Origin: Mobilisporobacter senegalensis
GTDB lineage: Bacteria > Bacillota > Clostridia > Lachnospirales > Lachnospiraceae
DNA: 64,000 nt
Direction of reading: 5' to 3'
Assembly (NCBI RefSeq): GCF_003752155.1
Contig: NZ_RJVG01000005.1
Span: 186,001-250,000 of the forward strand
The stretch's first letter is position 1. Each line of letters opens with the position of its first letter. Position numbers and translations under genes: made by a program. Below, in pieces: positions 54,512 to 64,000 of the stretch. The notes under the pieces were generated by a model that was not told the origin of the DNA, searched no databases, and saw only the letters and a program-made list of their open reading frames with translations.

Positions 54512-55369
54512 ATGGTATCTACAGTAATATCTAAAATAGTTTCACTTCAGCATAGTTTTACTTTAAGTGAAAATGAGATAAGTCAATATGTAATAAATCA
54601 CCCAGATTTAGTTGTATCCAGTACGATAACTACAATTGCGAAAGAAACCGGAACATCAGAAGCAAGTATTAATAGATTTTGCAAAAAAATTGGATATAAA
54701 GGATTTAATGGATTTAAGATCGCACTTGCTCAAGAAAATTTTTATAATAATATGATGAAACAAAACAGTTATTCTGCTGAGAATGGATTGATCTCATCTG
54801 TTACCGCAGATTATCGTCAAATGTTAATGAATACTTCTGCAATGTTAGATGAATCTCTTGTTATGGAAGCCATTAAATTTATGAAGGAAGCAAAAAATGT
54901 TCATATTTTTTCTCTTTCCAACATTGCACTCATAGCAAAAGAATTAGAATTTAAATTAGATCAGATTGGAATTGGCTCAAAATCTTTTACTGATATTATT
55001 GATATGCGGATCCAGGCAACAAATATAGTTCCCGGCGATTTGTCCATTTTTATTGCTCCAACAATCATGATGCGGGATATTTACCAGGTAGCCAATGCTT
55101 CTTTAGAAAGAGGAGCCAAAAATCTGACTATTACAAGTTACGATTCACCTAAGTTAAACGATATCTCCGATTTCAAATTTATTATCTCAGATAAAATTGT
55201 TGCCAATAACTCTGTATCTTTATCAAATAATTTAATGTTCTTATATATTATTGATATTTTGTATAGCGCACTTTTAGGAAGTGATAAATCTTTAAGACAG
55301 AAAAAATTAAACAGCGACGCGATCATTAATAATCATCAGATGATGGATTCCTACGGTTTTGATTATTAA
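54512..55369 (+). CDS. RpiR-family regulator of cassette B
   Basis: A 285-residue regulator. The N-terminal helix-turn-helix is STITTIAKETGTSEASINRFCKKIGYKGFNGFK, and the C-terminal SIS domain senses phosphosugars (about 120-250). AAGGAG precedes the ATG. It is divergent from the FAD oxidoreductase gene and shares the 380-base control region. The ligand is likely a phosphorylated sugar or sugar acid, as is known for the family. Confidence 0.92.
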   Translation: MVSTVISKIVSLQHSFTLSENEISQYVINHPDLVVSSTITTIAKETGTSEASINRFCKKIGYKGFNGFKIALAQENFYNNMMKQNSYSAENGLISSVTADYRQMLMNTSAMLDESLVMEAIKFMKEAKNVHIFSLSNIALIAKELEFKLDQIGIGSKSFTDIIDMRIQATNIVPGDLSIFIAPTIMMRDIYQVANASLERGAKNLTITSYDSPKLNDISDFKFIISDKIVANNSVSLSNNLMFLYIIDILYSALLGSDKSLRQKKLNSDAIINNHQMMDSYGFDY

Positions 55370-55378
55370 ACTACACAA

Positions 55379-55463
55379 AGAGGCTGCTGCAAAAGATAAG
55401 TATCCTGTAATGTAGAATAAATTTATTCTACATTTCTAGAAAACTGTATTTTGCAGCAGCCCT
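55379..55463. terminator. Bidirectional terminator (dispersed hairpin family)
   Basis: AGGCTGCTGCAAAA pairs with TTTTGCAGCAGCCT. Inside lies a perfect palindrome TGTAGAATAAATTTATTCTACA (22 bases, 55411-55432). It separates the convergent RpiR gene and ABC exporter operon. Confidence 0.7.
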
Positions 55464-55467
55464 GTTT

Positions 55468-57261
55468 CTATTCAAACTGTGATTGGTATAATTTATAATA
55501 AAATCCTTTCTTCTCCATAAGTTCTATATGATTCCCCTGTTCTATTACATTTCCCTGATCCACAACGAGGATATTATCTGCCCCCTGAATCGTTGATAAA
55601 CGATGTGCAATAACAAAACATGTTTTTTGTTCCATTAATTTTCTCATAGCTTTCTGTATCTTGATCTCTGTTCTTGTATCAACATTAGAAGTTGCTTCAT
55701 CCAGGATTAACATCTGGGAATCCAGAAGCATCGCTCTTGCTATGGTTAGAAGCTGCTTTTGTCCTTTTGAGATATTAATGCCATTCTCATTTATTATCGT
55801 ATCATATCCATTTGGAAGTCTTTTAATAAAAGAATGAATCCCTGTCATCTTAGCCACTTCCTCTACTTCTTCCTTTGTTGCATTTTCTTTTCCATACGCA
55901 ATATTGTCAAAAACAGTTCCTTCAAACAGCCAGGTATCCTGTAATACCATAGTATAGGATTTTCTAAGGCTCTTTCTTGTAATATCCCTTATCTCCTTAT
56001 CATCCAGATAGATATTCCCTTCCCATATATCATAAAACCTCATTAACAGATTAATAATCGTTGTTTTTCCTGCACCCGTCGCCCCAACAATGGCCGTTAA
56101 ACTACCTGATTTTGCTTTTAGGGAAAGACTCTTAATAATTGTTTTTTCAGGAATGTATCCAAAAGAGACATTGTGCAGCGATACATCTTCATGTACCATA
56201 TTTAAATCAATGGCATCCTCTTTATCCATTAATTCTGCTTCTTCATCTATGAGCTTAAATACCCTCTCTGCTGCCGCTGCTGCAGACTGCAATTCGCTCA
56301 CTACATTTGCCACTTCACTGATTGGCCCTGAAAATTTACGGCTGTACTGAATAAAAGAAGAAATATTTCCAAGACTCATATGACTCAAAAGATAAAGAAT
56401 TGCACCAGCTATAGTAATTAGTGTTAAAGAAATATTATTAATAAAATTCACTGTGGGTCCCATCAGGCTCCCATAATATTCTGCATCGTAATAAGCATCT
56501 ACTGTCTCTTTATTTATCTTATCAAAACGTTTCAATATCTCATCTTCTGCCCCATATGCATTGATCGTCTTCTGCCCTGATACCATTTCTTCAATAAAAC
56601 CATTCATTTCTCCCAGTTTTGCAGAACGTTTACGAAAAAGAGGTTTAATTCTTTTTGACATAAAACGGGTATACAGAACAGATAGAGGTATAGTTACAAA
56701 CATAACCAATACAAGAACAGGTGAAATAATTATCATCATAATCAGAGAACCTATTACAGTGATCAAGCCTGCTGCTATCTGTATTACATCAGTAGACATG
56801 GATGTATTCACTGTATCAATATCATAAGAAATTCTGCTTATGATATCACCGGCTTGATTCGTATCAAAATAACTTATTGGCAAATCAACTAACTTATGAA
56901 AGACATCCTCTCTCATTTTCCTTACAATCTTCTGACTAAGATGAATCATTAACACTGACAGAATATAAGAAAGTATAGAGGATGCGACATAAAACAGAAC
57001 CATCCAGCCGGCATAATAGAATACCGTTTTAAACACTACAGATCCCTTTCCGGGTTCAATAGCATCAATAGCATATCCCGATAACATAGGGCCTATGATT
57101 GCTAATATATTGCTGACAATGGTTAATATAAGTGCTAATAAAAATAGCAATTTATATTGATATATATAATACCACAGCCGTTTGAACACATATTTCGTAT
57201 CCTTTGGTTTTTCAGTCTTACTGCTTATTTTCATTTTACCAAAACTTTGACCTGGGGGCAT
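55468..57261 (-). CDS. ABC exporter half-transporter, catalytic-site subunit
   Basis: A 597-residue type-IV ABC exporter half. Six membrane helices lie in about 30-320 and the ATPase domain follows. Walker A is GATGAGKTTIIN, and the Walker B end LILDEATS keeps the catalytic Glu. The signature is altered to ISKGQKQ. It pairs with 57288-59003, with the stop and start about 27 bases apart. I start at 57261, since GAGG lies before the second ATG and the first (57279) has none. The substrate is unknown. Lipids, peptides or drugs are possible. Confidence 0.88.
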   Translation of the reverse strand: MPPGQSFGKMKISSKTEKPKDTKYVFKRLWYYIYQYKLLFLLALILTIVSNILAIIGPMLSGYAIDAIEPGKGSVVFKTVFYYAGWMVLFYVASSILSYILSVLMIHLSQKIVRKMREDVFHKLVDLPISYFDTNQAGDIISRISYDIDTVNTSMSTDVIQIAAGLITVIGSLIMMIIISPVLVLVMFVTIPLSVLYTRFMSKRIKPLFRKRSAKLGEMNGFIEEMVSGQKTINAYGAEDEILKRFDKINKETVDAYYDAEYYGSLMGPTVNFINNISLTLITIAGAILYLLSHMSLGNISSFIQYSRKFSGPISEVANVVSELQSAAAAAERVFKLIDEEAELMDKEDAIDLNMVHEDVSLHNVSFGYIPEKTIIKSLSLKAKSGSLTAIVGATGAGKTTIINLLMRFYDIWEGNIYLDDKEIRDITRKSLRKSYTMVLQDTWLFEGTVFDNIAYGKENATKEEVEEVAKMTGIHSFIKRLPNGYDTIINENGINISKGQKQLLTIARAMLLDSQMLILDEATSNVDTRTEIKIQKAMRKLMEQKTCFVIAHRLSTIQGADNILVVDQGNVIEQGNHIELMEKKGFYYKLYQSQFE

Positions 57262-57287
57262 ATTGCACCTCTTTTCCATTCTCTTAT

Positions 57288-59003
57288 CTACATTATCTGA
57301 GATTTATAAATATCCTGATATTCTTCACAAGACTTCAGCAGTTCTTCATGAGTTCCATATCCCGCCATCTTACCATCCTCAATAACCAGGATATGATCTA
57401 ATTTCATAACCGAACTGATTCTCTGGGCAATCATAATCGTAGTTGTATCTTTATAATTCTCTCGAATTGCTTTGCGAAGGAGGGAATCTGTTTTATAGTC
57501 AAGGGCACTGGAAGAATCATCTAAAATCAATATTTCCGGCTTCCCAGCCAATGCTCTGGCGACGAAAAGCCTTTGTTTCTGACCTCCACTTAAATTACTC
57601 CCCTTTATAGCAAGTTTAAAATCTATATTTTTCTCTAACTCATCAATAAAAGTCTTTGCCTGGGCATCCACGGCGGCGGCTCTTACATTCCCTTTCGATA
57701 AACCTCTTCCCATATTAATATTTTCATATATAGTATCACCAAAGAGAATATCATTCTGAAAAACTACTCCAAATTTTTTACGCAGCACTTTCTTATCATA
57801 GCTTCTCACATCCTGCCCGTCGATGAGTATATTCCCTTTATCCACATCATAAAATCTCATAAGAAGATTAATCAGTGTAGTTTTTCCTGATCCCGTTGAA
57901 CCTATAATTCCAAGGCTTTTACCTCTCATAATTCCAAAATTAATATCTTTGATAAGTTGGCTTTTATCTGAATCATCCCCATGCACATATGAGAAACTAA
58001 CGTCTTGAAATTCTATATGATACACCGATGGTATCCGAGAGATATCCTGCATCTGTAAATCTTCTTTCGTTTCTAAAATTTCTCCAATACGATTTGCTGA
58101 TGCCATGGCTTTAGAATAAATTACAAAAATTCTTGTAATTGCCATGACCGCCTGAAGCATCAGTGTAAAATAAGAAAGAAAAGCGACAATCTTACCTGGT
58201 TGGGAAGCCCCACTGTTCACCCTGTAAGCACCCACAATAACTACCAATGTCAAACCCAAATTAAATATAAGATTCATAAATGGGTTTGTTATTGCCATGG
58301 TAATCCCGGCTTTCTTTTCTTTCTCTGCTAATTCTTCATTTACATGAGAAAACCTTTCTTTCTCATACCAGGTTTTTGAAAGTGCTTTAATAACCCGGAT
58401 TCCGCTGATGTTTTCTCTCACAACACGAACCATTTTGTCGATGGACAATTGCATATTCGTATATAATGGAATTCCCTTTTTAGATACAAGGATGACGATA
58501 AGTGCCAGAAATGGCAGAACACCTACTAAAACAGACGTTAAAACAGGTTCTAAAGTAAAAGTAATGATAATTCCCCCGATAATGATAATAGGTGCCCTGA
58601 CACCGATTCTTTGCATCATTCCAATCATATTATGTATATGATAAGTGTCCGTGGTCATTCTCGCTTCCAGGGAAGATACTGAGAAATAGTCCACCTGACT
58701 GCCAGATAAACTTTGAATTTTTACGAAGAGATCGTGGCGTAGAATTTGTACTGTATCTCTTGCAACACTTGTTGCCATTCGATTGGCAATGATATTAAAA
58801 CTTCTGGCTCCAATGGACAACAGTACCATGATTCCTCCCCACCACAAAATCAATGAAATTTCCTTGTGAGGTATTACATCATCAATAATGTATGCTAACA
58901 CCCAGGGAAGCCCCAGATCCATAAAGGTTCCCAGTACTTTTATAAGAAAGCCAATTAACATGTGGCCGCTATATGGTTTTAAATATGTAAATATTTTGTG
59001 CAA
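57288..59003 (-). CDS. ABC exporter half-transporter, degenerate-site subunit
   Basis: A 571-residue type-IV ABC exporter half, six membrane helices then ATPase. Walker A is GSTGSGKTTLIN and the signature LSGGQKQRL is intact. The Walker B end LILDDSS has Asp in place of the catalytic Glu. The start is probably TTG at 59003 with GGAGG eight bases before it, not the ATG at 59030. With 55468-57261 this gives one functional and one degenerate ATP site, as in TM287/288 and BmrCD. Confidence 0.88.
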   Translation of the reverse strand: MHKIFTYLKPYSGHMLIGFLIKVLGTFMDLGLPWVLAYIIDDVIPHKEISLILWWGGIMVLLSIGARSFNIIANRMATSVARDTVQILRHDLFVKIQSLSGSQVDYFSVSSLEARMTTDTYHIHNMIGMMQRIGVRAPIIIIGGIIITFTLEPVLTSVLVGVLPFLALIVILVSKKGIPLYTNMQLSIDKMVRVVRENISGIRVIKALSKTWYEKERFSHVNEELAEKEKKAGITMAITNPFMNLIFNLGLTLVVIVGAYRVNSGASQPGKIVAFLSYFTLMLQAVMAITRIFVIYSKAMASANRIGEILETKEDLQMQDISRIPSVYHIEFQDVSFSYVHGDDSDKSQLIKDINFGIMRGKSLGIIGSTGSGKTTLINLLMRFYDVDKGNILIDGQDVRSYDKKVLRKKFGVVFQNDILFGDTIYENINMGRGLSKGNVRAAAVDAQAKTFIDELEKNIDFKLAIKGSNLSGGQKQRLFVARALAGKPEILILDDSSSALDYKTDSLLRKAIRENYKDTTTIMIAQRISSVMKLDHILVIEDGKMAGYGTHEELLKSCEEYQDIYKSQIM

Positions 59004-59126
59004 TATAATTACCTCCGCCAAGCATTCCATTATAATATATATTTAAAGTTCACGAAAGAATGCCTATAAGGTATATTATAGAATTACTGATAAATATCGT
59101 CAAGGAATCGTATTATAAATCTAAAA

Positions 59127-59175
59127 CGGGGCTGCCGCATTTGTAGTTTTATAACTAATAGTTTGCGGCAACCCC
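59127..59175 (-). terminator. Terminator of the coiled-coil protein gene (dispersed hairpin family)
   Basis: GGGGCTGCCGCA pairs with TGCGGCAACCCC with one G-U, followed on the minus strand by TTTTAG. Confidence 0.75.
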
Positions 59176-59184
59176 TGCAATATT

Positions 59185-60099
59185 TTATAATTGTTTATCC
59201 ACTTTAATACCTTTGATATCTTCATCCAGTACTACCTGAGTATTTAACATGGTCTTAATTTCCGTTTGCAATTTGCTTTTTGCAAGATCTGCTTTGGTAA
59301 TTTCATTTAATAATTGAATATTAATCAAATTATCCAAAGGTGAATCGTTATTTTTTTCTTTTTTCTCTTCTTTTTCTGCTTTGAGTTCTTCCAGCCGTAA
59401 CTCCTCTTCTTCCTTCTCCTTCGCTTCTTTCTCGGCTTTTTCTCTTTTTTCTTTTATATCTTCATCTATCTGATCTTTCGTATCATCTATAATCATTCCA
59501 ATAATCTCTTTACCTGCTTCTTCCAATATGTCAGAAGCTTTTTCCTTTGCATCTACCATGGCATGTGTTTTTAATCTCTCTTTTTCAATACCGCTGATAA
59601 CATTGGATTCTGCAGAAATCAAATAATTTGAATCGTCAAGCTTTTTTTGTAATTCCCCTGCTCTCTCATCATATTCCGATATTAGTGTCTGGTATTCTGC
59701 AAATAACTCTGGATCCACTGTTTTTTCTTTATTATAGTCATCTGTAATCCCGTACTTTTCTCTTAATTGCTGCTTCTTATCTGCAATACTTTTTAATTCC
59801 TCATTATATTCCTTACATTCCACCTCCAATTCACTAATACGTTGTCTTCTGGATTCTATGTTATCGTCAATTTCTTTATCATTCATATATGTATCTAAAA
59901 CGGTCTTTAATGCTTTTTTATGTGCCATGACTTTCTTCATGAGAATCTTATCCTGATTCAGATTCAGCCTGCCACCATAAACAGAACCTGTCTTTTGATT
60001 CTTTTTATCCTGTAAATGACCATCTCCATGATGTCTCTCATTCTTAGTGTTTTTAAATAAAATATTGGTATTATCATTATCCTGAATATGAATTAGCAT
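59185..60099 (-). CDS. Coiled-coil protein of unknown function
   Basis: A 304-residue protein that I do not recognise. The start at 60099 follows AAGGAGGCCTTG. Long heptad-rich stretches lie at about 80-150 and 200-250, the second very rich in Lys and Glu (KEKREKAEKEAKEKEEEELR). No signal peptide or membrane helix is visible. It could be a structural or scaffolding protein. It lies about 125 bases from the EAL-CBS-GGDEF gene on the same strand. Confidence 0.6.
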   Translation of the reverse strand: MLIHIQDNDNTNILFKNTKNERHHGDGHLQDKKNQKTGSVYGGRLNLNQDKILMKKVMAHKKALKTVLDTYMNDKEIDDNIESRRQRISELEVECKEYNEELKSIADKKQQLREKYGITDDYNKEKTVDPELFAEYQTLISEYDERAGELQKKLDDSNYLISAESNVISGIEKERLKTHAMVDAKEKASDILEEAGKEIIGMIIDDTKDQIDEDIKEKREKAEKEAKEKEEEELRLEELKAEKEEKKEKNNDSPLDNLINIQLLNEITKADLAKSKLQTEIKTMLNTQVVLDEDIKGIKVDKQL

Positions 60100-60223
60100 T
60101 TCAAGGCCTCCTTGCACGACACATATGTTTTATCACCATTAATTGATATATAATGTCTTTCCTTAAGTATCGGCTTGGATTCTATGATTTATTAGAATAA
60201 ACTACCACATTTTACAAATTCTA

Positions 60224-61981
60224 TCATTCATTATCTAAAATAGTTCTCTCAGATACCTTCTTTTGTTTCGCTGCTTTCTTTAATCCTGCAAGTATTTCCG
60301 TAAGTTCAAATTCATTCTTAAATGTTTCTGATTTATTATTAACAGTAACAATGGTAAGAGAGATTAATGGAAATTGCTCCACTTTGCCATGTCTGTTTGC
60401 TGTAGTTATATATCCATTTTTTAAATCTATCTCATTGTATAATTCTAACACTTCATATTCAAATTCATTCTTAATATCTTTAAAATAATCATCGAATACA
60501 TGCTTATTTAAGATAATAACAAAATCATCTCCCCCAATATGTCCTACAAACTGATCTGCTGATCTATAATATTGTAAGATATCGGCTAACAGCTTAATGA
60601 CCATATCTCCATTTTCAAATCCGTATACATCATTATATGCTTTAAAGTTATCAATATCCAGATATGCAATACTATATTCCATATTACTTAGGATACATTT
60701 ATTTAACATTTGTTCAATGACCAGATTCCCCGGAAGGCCTGTGAGCGGATTCTGGTGTTTGGCCGTAGAAATTTCTATCTCCGTGGTCTTCTGGAGCAAA
60801 TCTTTTATTGTTACAACACCAATATATTTCTCATCTTCTGTCACCACAATAAAATCATAAAGTTTATTAATCGACCTGGACATAGCCATAGATGATACAA
60901 CACTTACAGGTGTCCTATAGTCCACCGACAGATAATTCTTATCCATAAGCTTTGATATAGGCTTGTTTTGATTTAATGAGAAACCATAAAATCCACTTAA
61001 TTGAAATGCTAATTTTTCCTGAGTGACTATTCCTATGGGGATATCATTCTCAACCACGCATACTCCAAAGCAATTGGGATTTGCCTTAAAATGGTCATAT
61101 ACGTTAGGAATCTTTTCCTCTGGTGATACCAGATCAATAGAAGTACACAAATTCTTTATATACAGATTCGAAATCATACTCTGGGAAGTATGATTTTTCT
61201 TTAAATTGATTTCTTTTACTTCTTCCAGCACTTTGGAATTGATTTCTAATATTTCCTCTTTTGGTTTTTGTATATAATAACCTTGTCCATATTGGACTCC
61301 CAGATTGATTAAAGTGTCCATTTCTTCATAAGTTTCAATTCCTTCTGCAATAAGATATATATTTGAAACCTTGGAAAATTCCACCATTCCTTTTACCAGT
61401 GCATATTTTAAACTATCTTCATTGATTCCCCGGATTAATTTCATATCAAGTTTAATATAGTTAGGATTTACGTCACTTATGAGATTTAATCCTGCATATC
61501 CTGCTCCTGCATCATCAATGGCAATTTTATAATCCTGGCTTTTATAATGGGCAATTGTTGCCTTAAACCCTTCCATGTCCGTAATGACATTTCTCTCGGT
61601 TATTTCAAAAATAACATTATGAGGTGCAATTTCATATTGCTTAAGAAAGCTTTTTGTAAATCCTTTCTTAAAATTATCATCATGCATTGTATAAGGATTT
61701 ACATTAATAAATAATTTTTTATTATAGGGAGGAACCATAAATTTATACGCTGCATTAAGGGCAGTTGTCCTGCAAAGAAGTTCCAAATCCCATAAACGAT
61801 TATACTCTCCCGCAGTTAAAAACAGCATCTCAGAATTTGTAATTTCACTTTCACATGTAATTCTGCTAAGTGCCTCGTGTCCTAAAACAGTGCCATCCCT
61901 AAGGGATATAATAGGCTGAAAGACCGTTTTAATTTTTTTATTATAAATAATATATTCTAAGGCATCTTTTCTTTTGTCCAT
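60224..61981 (-). CDS. EAL-CBS-GGDEF cyclic-di-GMP protein
   Basis: A 585-residue soluble protein. The EAL domain is N-terminal (about 10-255), with HEALSR at 35-40, EITER, IDDAGAGYAGLN, IKLDMKLI and EGIETYEE. A CBS-pair follows (about 290-410, GVCVVENDIPIGIVTQEKLA, GVVTIKDLL). The GGDEF domain (about 420-580) has GGDDF at 483-487, a permitted variant. Both catalytic motifs are intact enough for activity, and CBS domains usually sense adenine nucleotides. GGGAGGTCAAAC precedes the start. Confidence 0.9.
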   Translation of the reverse strand: MDKRKDALEYIIYNKKIKTVFQPIISLRDGTVLGHEALSRITCESEITNSEMLFLTAGEYNRLWDLELLCRTTALNAAYKFMVPPYNKKLFINVNPYTMHDDNFKKGFTKSFLKQYEIAPHNVIFEITERNVITDMEGFKATIAHYKSQDYKIAIDDAGAGYAGLNLISDVNPNYIKLDMKLIRGINEDSLKYALVKGMVEFSKVSNIYLIAEGIETYEEMDTLINLGVQYGQGYYIQKPKEEILEINSKVLEEVKEINLKKNHTSQSMISNLYIKNLCTSIDLVSPEEKIPNVYDHFKANPNCFGVCVVENDIPIGIVTQEKLAFQLSGFYGFSLNQNKPISKLMDKNYLSVDYRTPVSVVSSMAMSRSINKLYDFIVVTEDEKYIGVVTIKDLLQKTTEIEISTAKHQNPLTGLPGNLVIEQMLNKCILSNMEYSIAYLDIDNFKAYNDVYGFENGDMVIKLLADILQYYRSADQFVGHIGGDDFVIILNKHVFDDYFKDIKNEFEYEVLELYNEIDLKNGYITTANRHGKVEQFPLISLTIVTVNNKSETFKNEFELTEILAGLKKAAKQKKVSERTILDNE

Positions 61982-62128
61982 AGTTTGACCTCCCAGTTTA
62001 TCATGTGGACATTTTTATCCCCATATTAACAATATACTTATTGATACCATATTATTGTTCTGGCAGAAGCAAATCTACGTTAAGTCTATGTAAAATTCTT
62101 TCTATCCGACCTTTATCCCAACCTAAAA

Positions 62129-62197
62129 CGACCGGGAAGGAGCTGTTGCATTTCTTGTATTATTCGTAATAATTTTGCAACAACCTCTTCCCGGTCG
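62129..62197 (-). terminator. Terminator of the small ORF (dispersed hairpin family)
   Basis: Arms of about 22 bases, CGACCGGGAAG at the base and TGTTGCA at the top, pair with two or three mismatches. TTTTAGG follows on the minus strand. It belongs to the TTGCA-type hairpin family. Confidence 0.8.
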
Positions 62198-62201
62198 TAA
62201 A

Positions 62202-62372
62202 TTATATTAATTTGTTTGTGTCTCCAGTACTGCTCCTCTTTCCACTTTCCTTAGAAGGATCTCTTTCGTTATTTTTAAATTTATGGCCTGAAGAGGACGG
62301 CATTCTGTCTCCACTCACATAATTCTTTGTTTGATCAATTGTATCTTTCCGGCTGGATGCTTTTTCCCTCAA
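62202..62372 (-). CDS. Small basic protein, 56 residues, TTG start
   Basis: AGGAGG lies ten bases before a TTG that opens a frame of 56 codons, MREKASSRKDTIDQTKN to ...GDTNKLI, ending in TAA and followed at once by a strong terminator. It is hydrophilic, rich in Lys, Ser, Arg and Asp, with no membrane segment. I do not recognise it. Ribosome site, clean frame and terminator support a real small gene. A spore-related or regulatory role is only a guess. Confidence 0.55.
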   Translation of the reverse strand: MREKASSRKDTIDQTKNYVSGDRMPSSSGHKFKNNERDPSKESGKRSSTGDTNKLI

Positions 62373-62475
62373 AGTAGTATTACCTCCTAATTAATTTTAA
62401 TTATTATGCGTAATACACAGAAGATTATTCTAATATGTCTGATAATCGTTGAACTTGATTATAATGCCGTTTGAC

Positions 62476-63744
62476 TTACCGGTAATTTTTTATCACAGCA
62501 CAGGTCTTATGAATATCCTCATCTGTATGGGCATGGGATAGAAACATTGCCTCATATTGGGATGGTGCCTGATAAATTCCATTCTCCAATAAATATCCGA
62601 AATAATCTGCATATCTTTTCGTGTCAGAAGCCATAGCGGAATCAAAATCAACTACTTTCTCTTTTGTAAAAAAGATACATATCAGGGATCCAATATGGTT
62701 GATACAGACCTGATTCTCAAATCGTTCCTTCACTGCATAAACTATTTTCTCAGCTTGCTTTTCCATCTGGCGGTAAAGATCCGGCGTATTTTTCAGAATA
62801 GTTAAAGTTTCAATACCTGCTGCGGTTGCAATTGGATTTCCCGATAAGGTTCCTGCCTGATAGACAGATCCCACCGGTGCAACCATCTCCATAATTTCTT
62901 TTTTTCCTCCATATGCCCCAACCGGCATTCCTCCACCAATAATCTTTCCCAGTGTAGTTAGATCCGGAGTGATTCCATAATATCCTTGAGCCCCCCCTAA
63001 ACCTAAACGAAAGCCTGTGATTACCTCATCAAATATCAGTAAAGAATCATATTTCCTGGTGATATCTCTTAAAAATTGCAAAAATCCATCCTTAGGAAGA
63101 ACCACTCCCATGTTTGCCGCAACCGGCTCAACAATAATTGCCGCTATCTTTTCCCCATATTGATGAAATAATTCTTTTACAGATTCTTCATTATTATATT
63201 CAGCAATCAGAGTATTTTTTGTATAATCATAAGGGACACCGCTGCTGTCAGGAACAGAATGAGTCAATGCACCGGATCCTGCTTTTACTAACAGCCCATC
63301 AGAATGGCCATGATAACATCCTCTGAATTTAATAATCATATCCCTCTTTGTATATCCTCTGGCAACCCGAATTGCGCTCATAACCGCTTCTGTTCCGGAG
63401 CTGACCAGTCTTGTCTGTTCCATAGACGGAATCAATTCACTGATTAATTTTGCCAGGATATATTCTTTTTCTGTTGGTGCGCCATACGTCAGCCCATTGT
63501 CACATGCTCTCTTGACTGCATCAATCACCCTTTTATCACCATGTCCCAAAATACATGGTCCCCAGGAATTCACATAATCAATATATTCATTCCCATCTAC
63601 ATCATATATTTTAGAGCCTGCCGCTCTCTCAATAAACAGAGGAGCTCTGTTCACACTTCCAAAGGCACGGACAGGGCTGTTCACGCCTCCGGGAATGCAG
63701 GCTTTGGATTTTTCAAATAACTCTCTTGATCTCTCAGAATTCAT
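62476..63744 (-). CDS. hemL: Glutamate-1-semialdehyde aminotransferase
   Basis: A 422-residue PLP enzyme that makes 5-aminolevulinate from glutamate-1-semialdehyde for tetrapyrrole synthesis. It shows IPGGVNSPVRAFGSV at the N-terminus, VSSGTEAVMSAIRVARG, FDEVITGFR, and the PLP lysine in TTLGKIIGGGMPVGA near residue 265. AAGGAGGAAATC precedes the start. It is 28 bases downstream of hemB, with which it should form an operon for the first common steps to heme or cobalamin. Confidence 0.97.
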   Translation of the reverse strand: MNSERSRELFEKSKACIPGGVNSPVRAFGSVNRAPLFIERAAGSKIYDVDGNEYIDYVNSWGPCILGHGDKRVIDAVKRACDNGLTYGAPTEKEYILAKLISELIPSMEQTRLVSSGTEAVMSAIRVARGYTKRDMIIKFRGCYHGHSDGLLVKAGSGALTHSVPDSSGVPYDYTKNTLIAEYNNEESVKELFHQYGEKIAAIIVEPVAANMGVVLPKDGFLQFLRDITRKYDSLLIFDEVITGFRLGLGGAQGYYGITPDLTTLGKIIGGGMPVGAYGGKKEIMEMVAPVGSVYQAGTLSGNPIATAAGIETLTILKNTPDLYRQMEKQAEKIVYAVKERFENQVCINHIGSLICIFFTKEKVVDFDSAMASDTKRYADYFGYLLENGIYQAPSQYEAMFLSHAHTDEDIHKTCAVIKNYR

Positions 63745-63772
63745 GATTTCCTCCTTTTATCAAAACTTTCTG

Positions 63773-64000
<228 letters not shown>

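Overview
The window looks like a chromosomal segment of an AT-rich, spore-forming anaerobic Firmicute, most likely a Lachnospiraceae/Clostridia member. The clues are a single-chain PurL with a C-terminal glutaminase, a SleC-type spore cortex-lytic protein, a DUF3793 protein, a class III (anaerobic) ribonucleotide reductase, strong GGAGG ribosome sites and many U-tailed hairpins. Most genes lie on the minus strand. I see no tRNA, rRNA, CRISPR array, prophage or intact insertion sequence.

Layout. 1-8 kb: a nitroreductase-like fragment, a uridine-kinase-family protein, purL, a PrsA-type foldase lipoprotein and a LysR regulator. 8-18 kb: a PAS-GGDEF-GAF-GGDEF-EAL protein, a TPP-riboswitch-controlled thiamine transporter (thiT), carAB and a nucleoid-associated protein. 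18-25 kb: SleC-like protein, DUF3793 protein, small acetyltransferase, ilvE, dfrA, thyA and an M3 oligopeptidase. 25-34 kb: catabolic cassette A, read from a LacI-family gene through KDPG aldolase, a TIM-barrel isomerase, a transporter, a hydantoinase/oxoprolinase-like ATPase, an M78-like metalloprotein, a KDG-kinase-like kinase, and hexulose-phosphate synthase and isomerase. 34-45 kb: nrdD fused to a redoxin domain under NrdR-like boxes, hflX, a TPR lipoprotein, a BlaI/BlaR1-type pair and a GH65 phosphorylase. 45-47 kb: an OPT transporter, a solitary PqqD-like protein and a small membrane-anchored protein. 47-55 kb: cassette B, with an FAD oxidoreductase, a second transporter/HyuA-like/M78-like triad, a GQSN esterase and a divergent RpiR regulator. 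55-64 kb: a heterodimeric ABC exporter, a coiled-coil protein, an EAL-CBS-GGDEF protein, an unlisted 56-residue small ORF, hemL and the 3' end of hemB.

The most interesting system is the duplicated triad [12-TM-like transporter]-[HyuA-like ATPase without HyuB]-[M78/ImmA-like HExxH protein]. It occurs in the same order in cassettes A and B, with different regulators and different carbohydrate enzymes around it. In cassette A the partners are Entner-Doudoroff and ribulose-monophosphate type enzymes. This suggests a modular uptake-and-activation system for small molecules whose substrate cannot be read from sequence. A second theme is a dispersed family of intergenic hairpins (TTGCAAAA...TTTTGCAA arms) that ends several transcription units.
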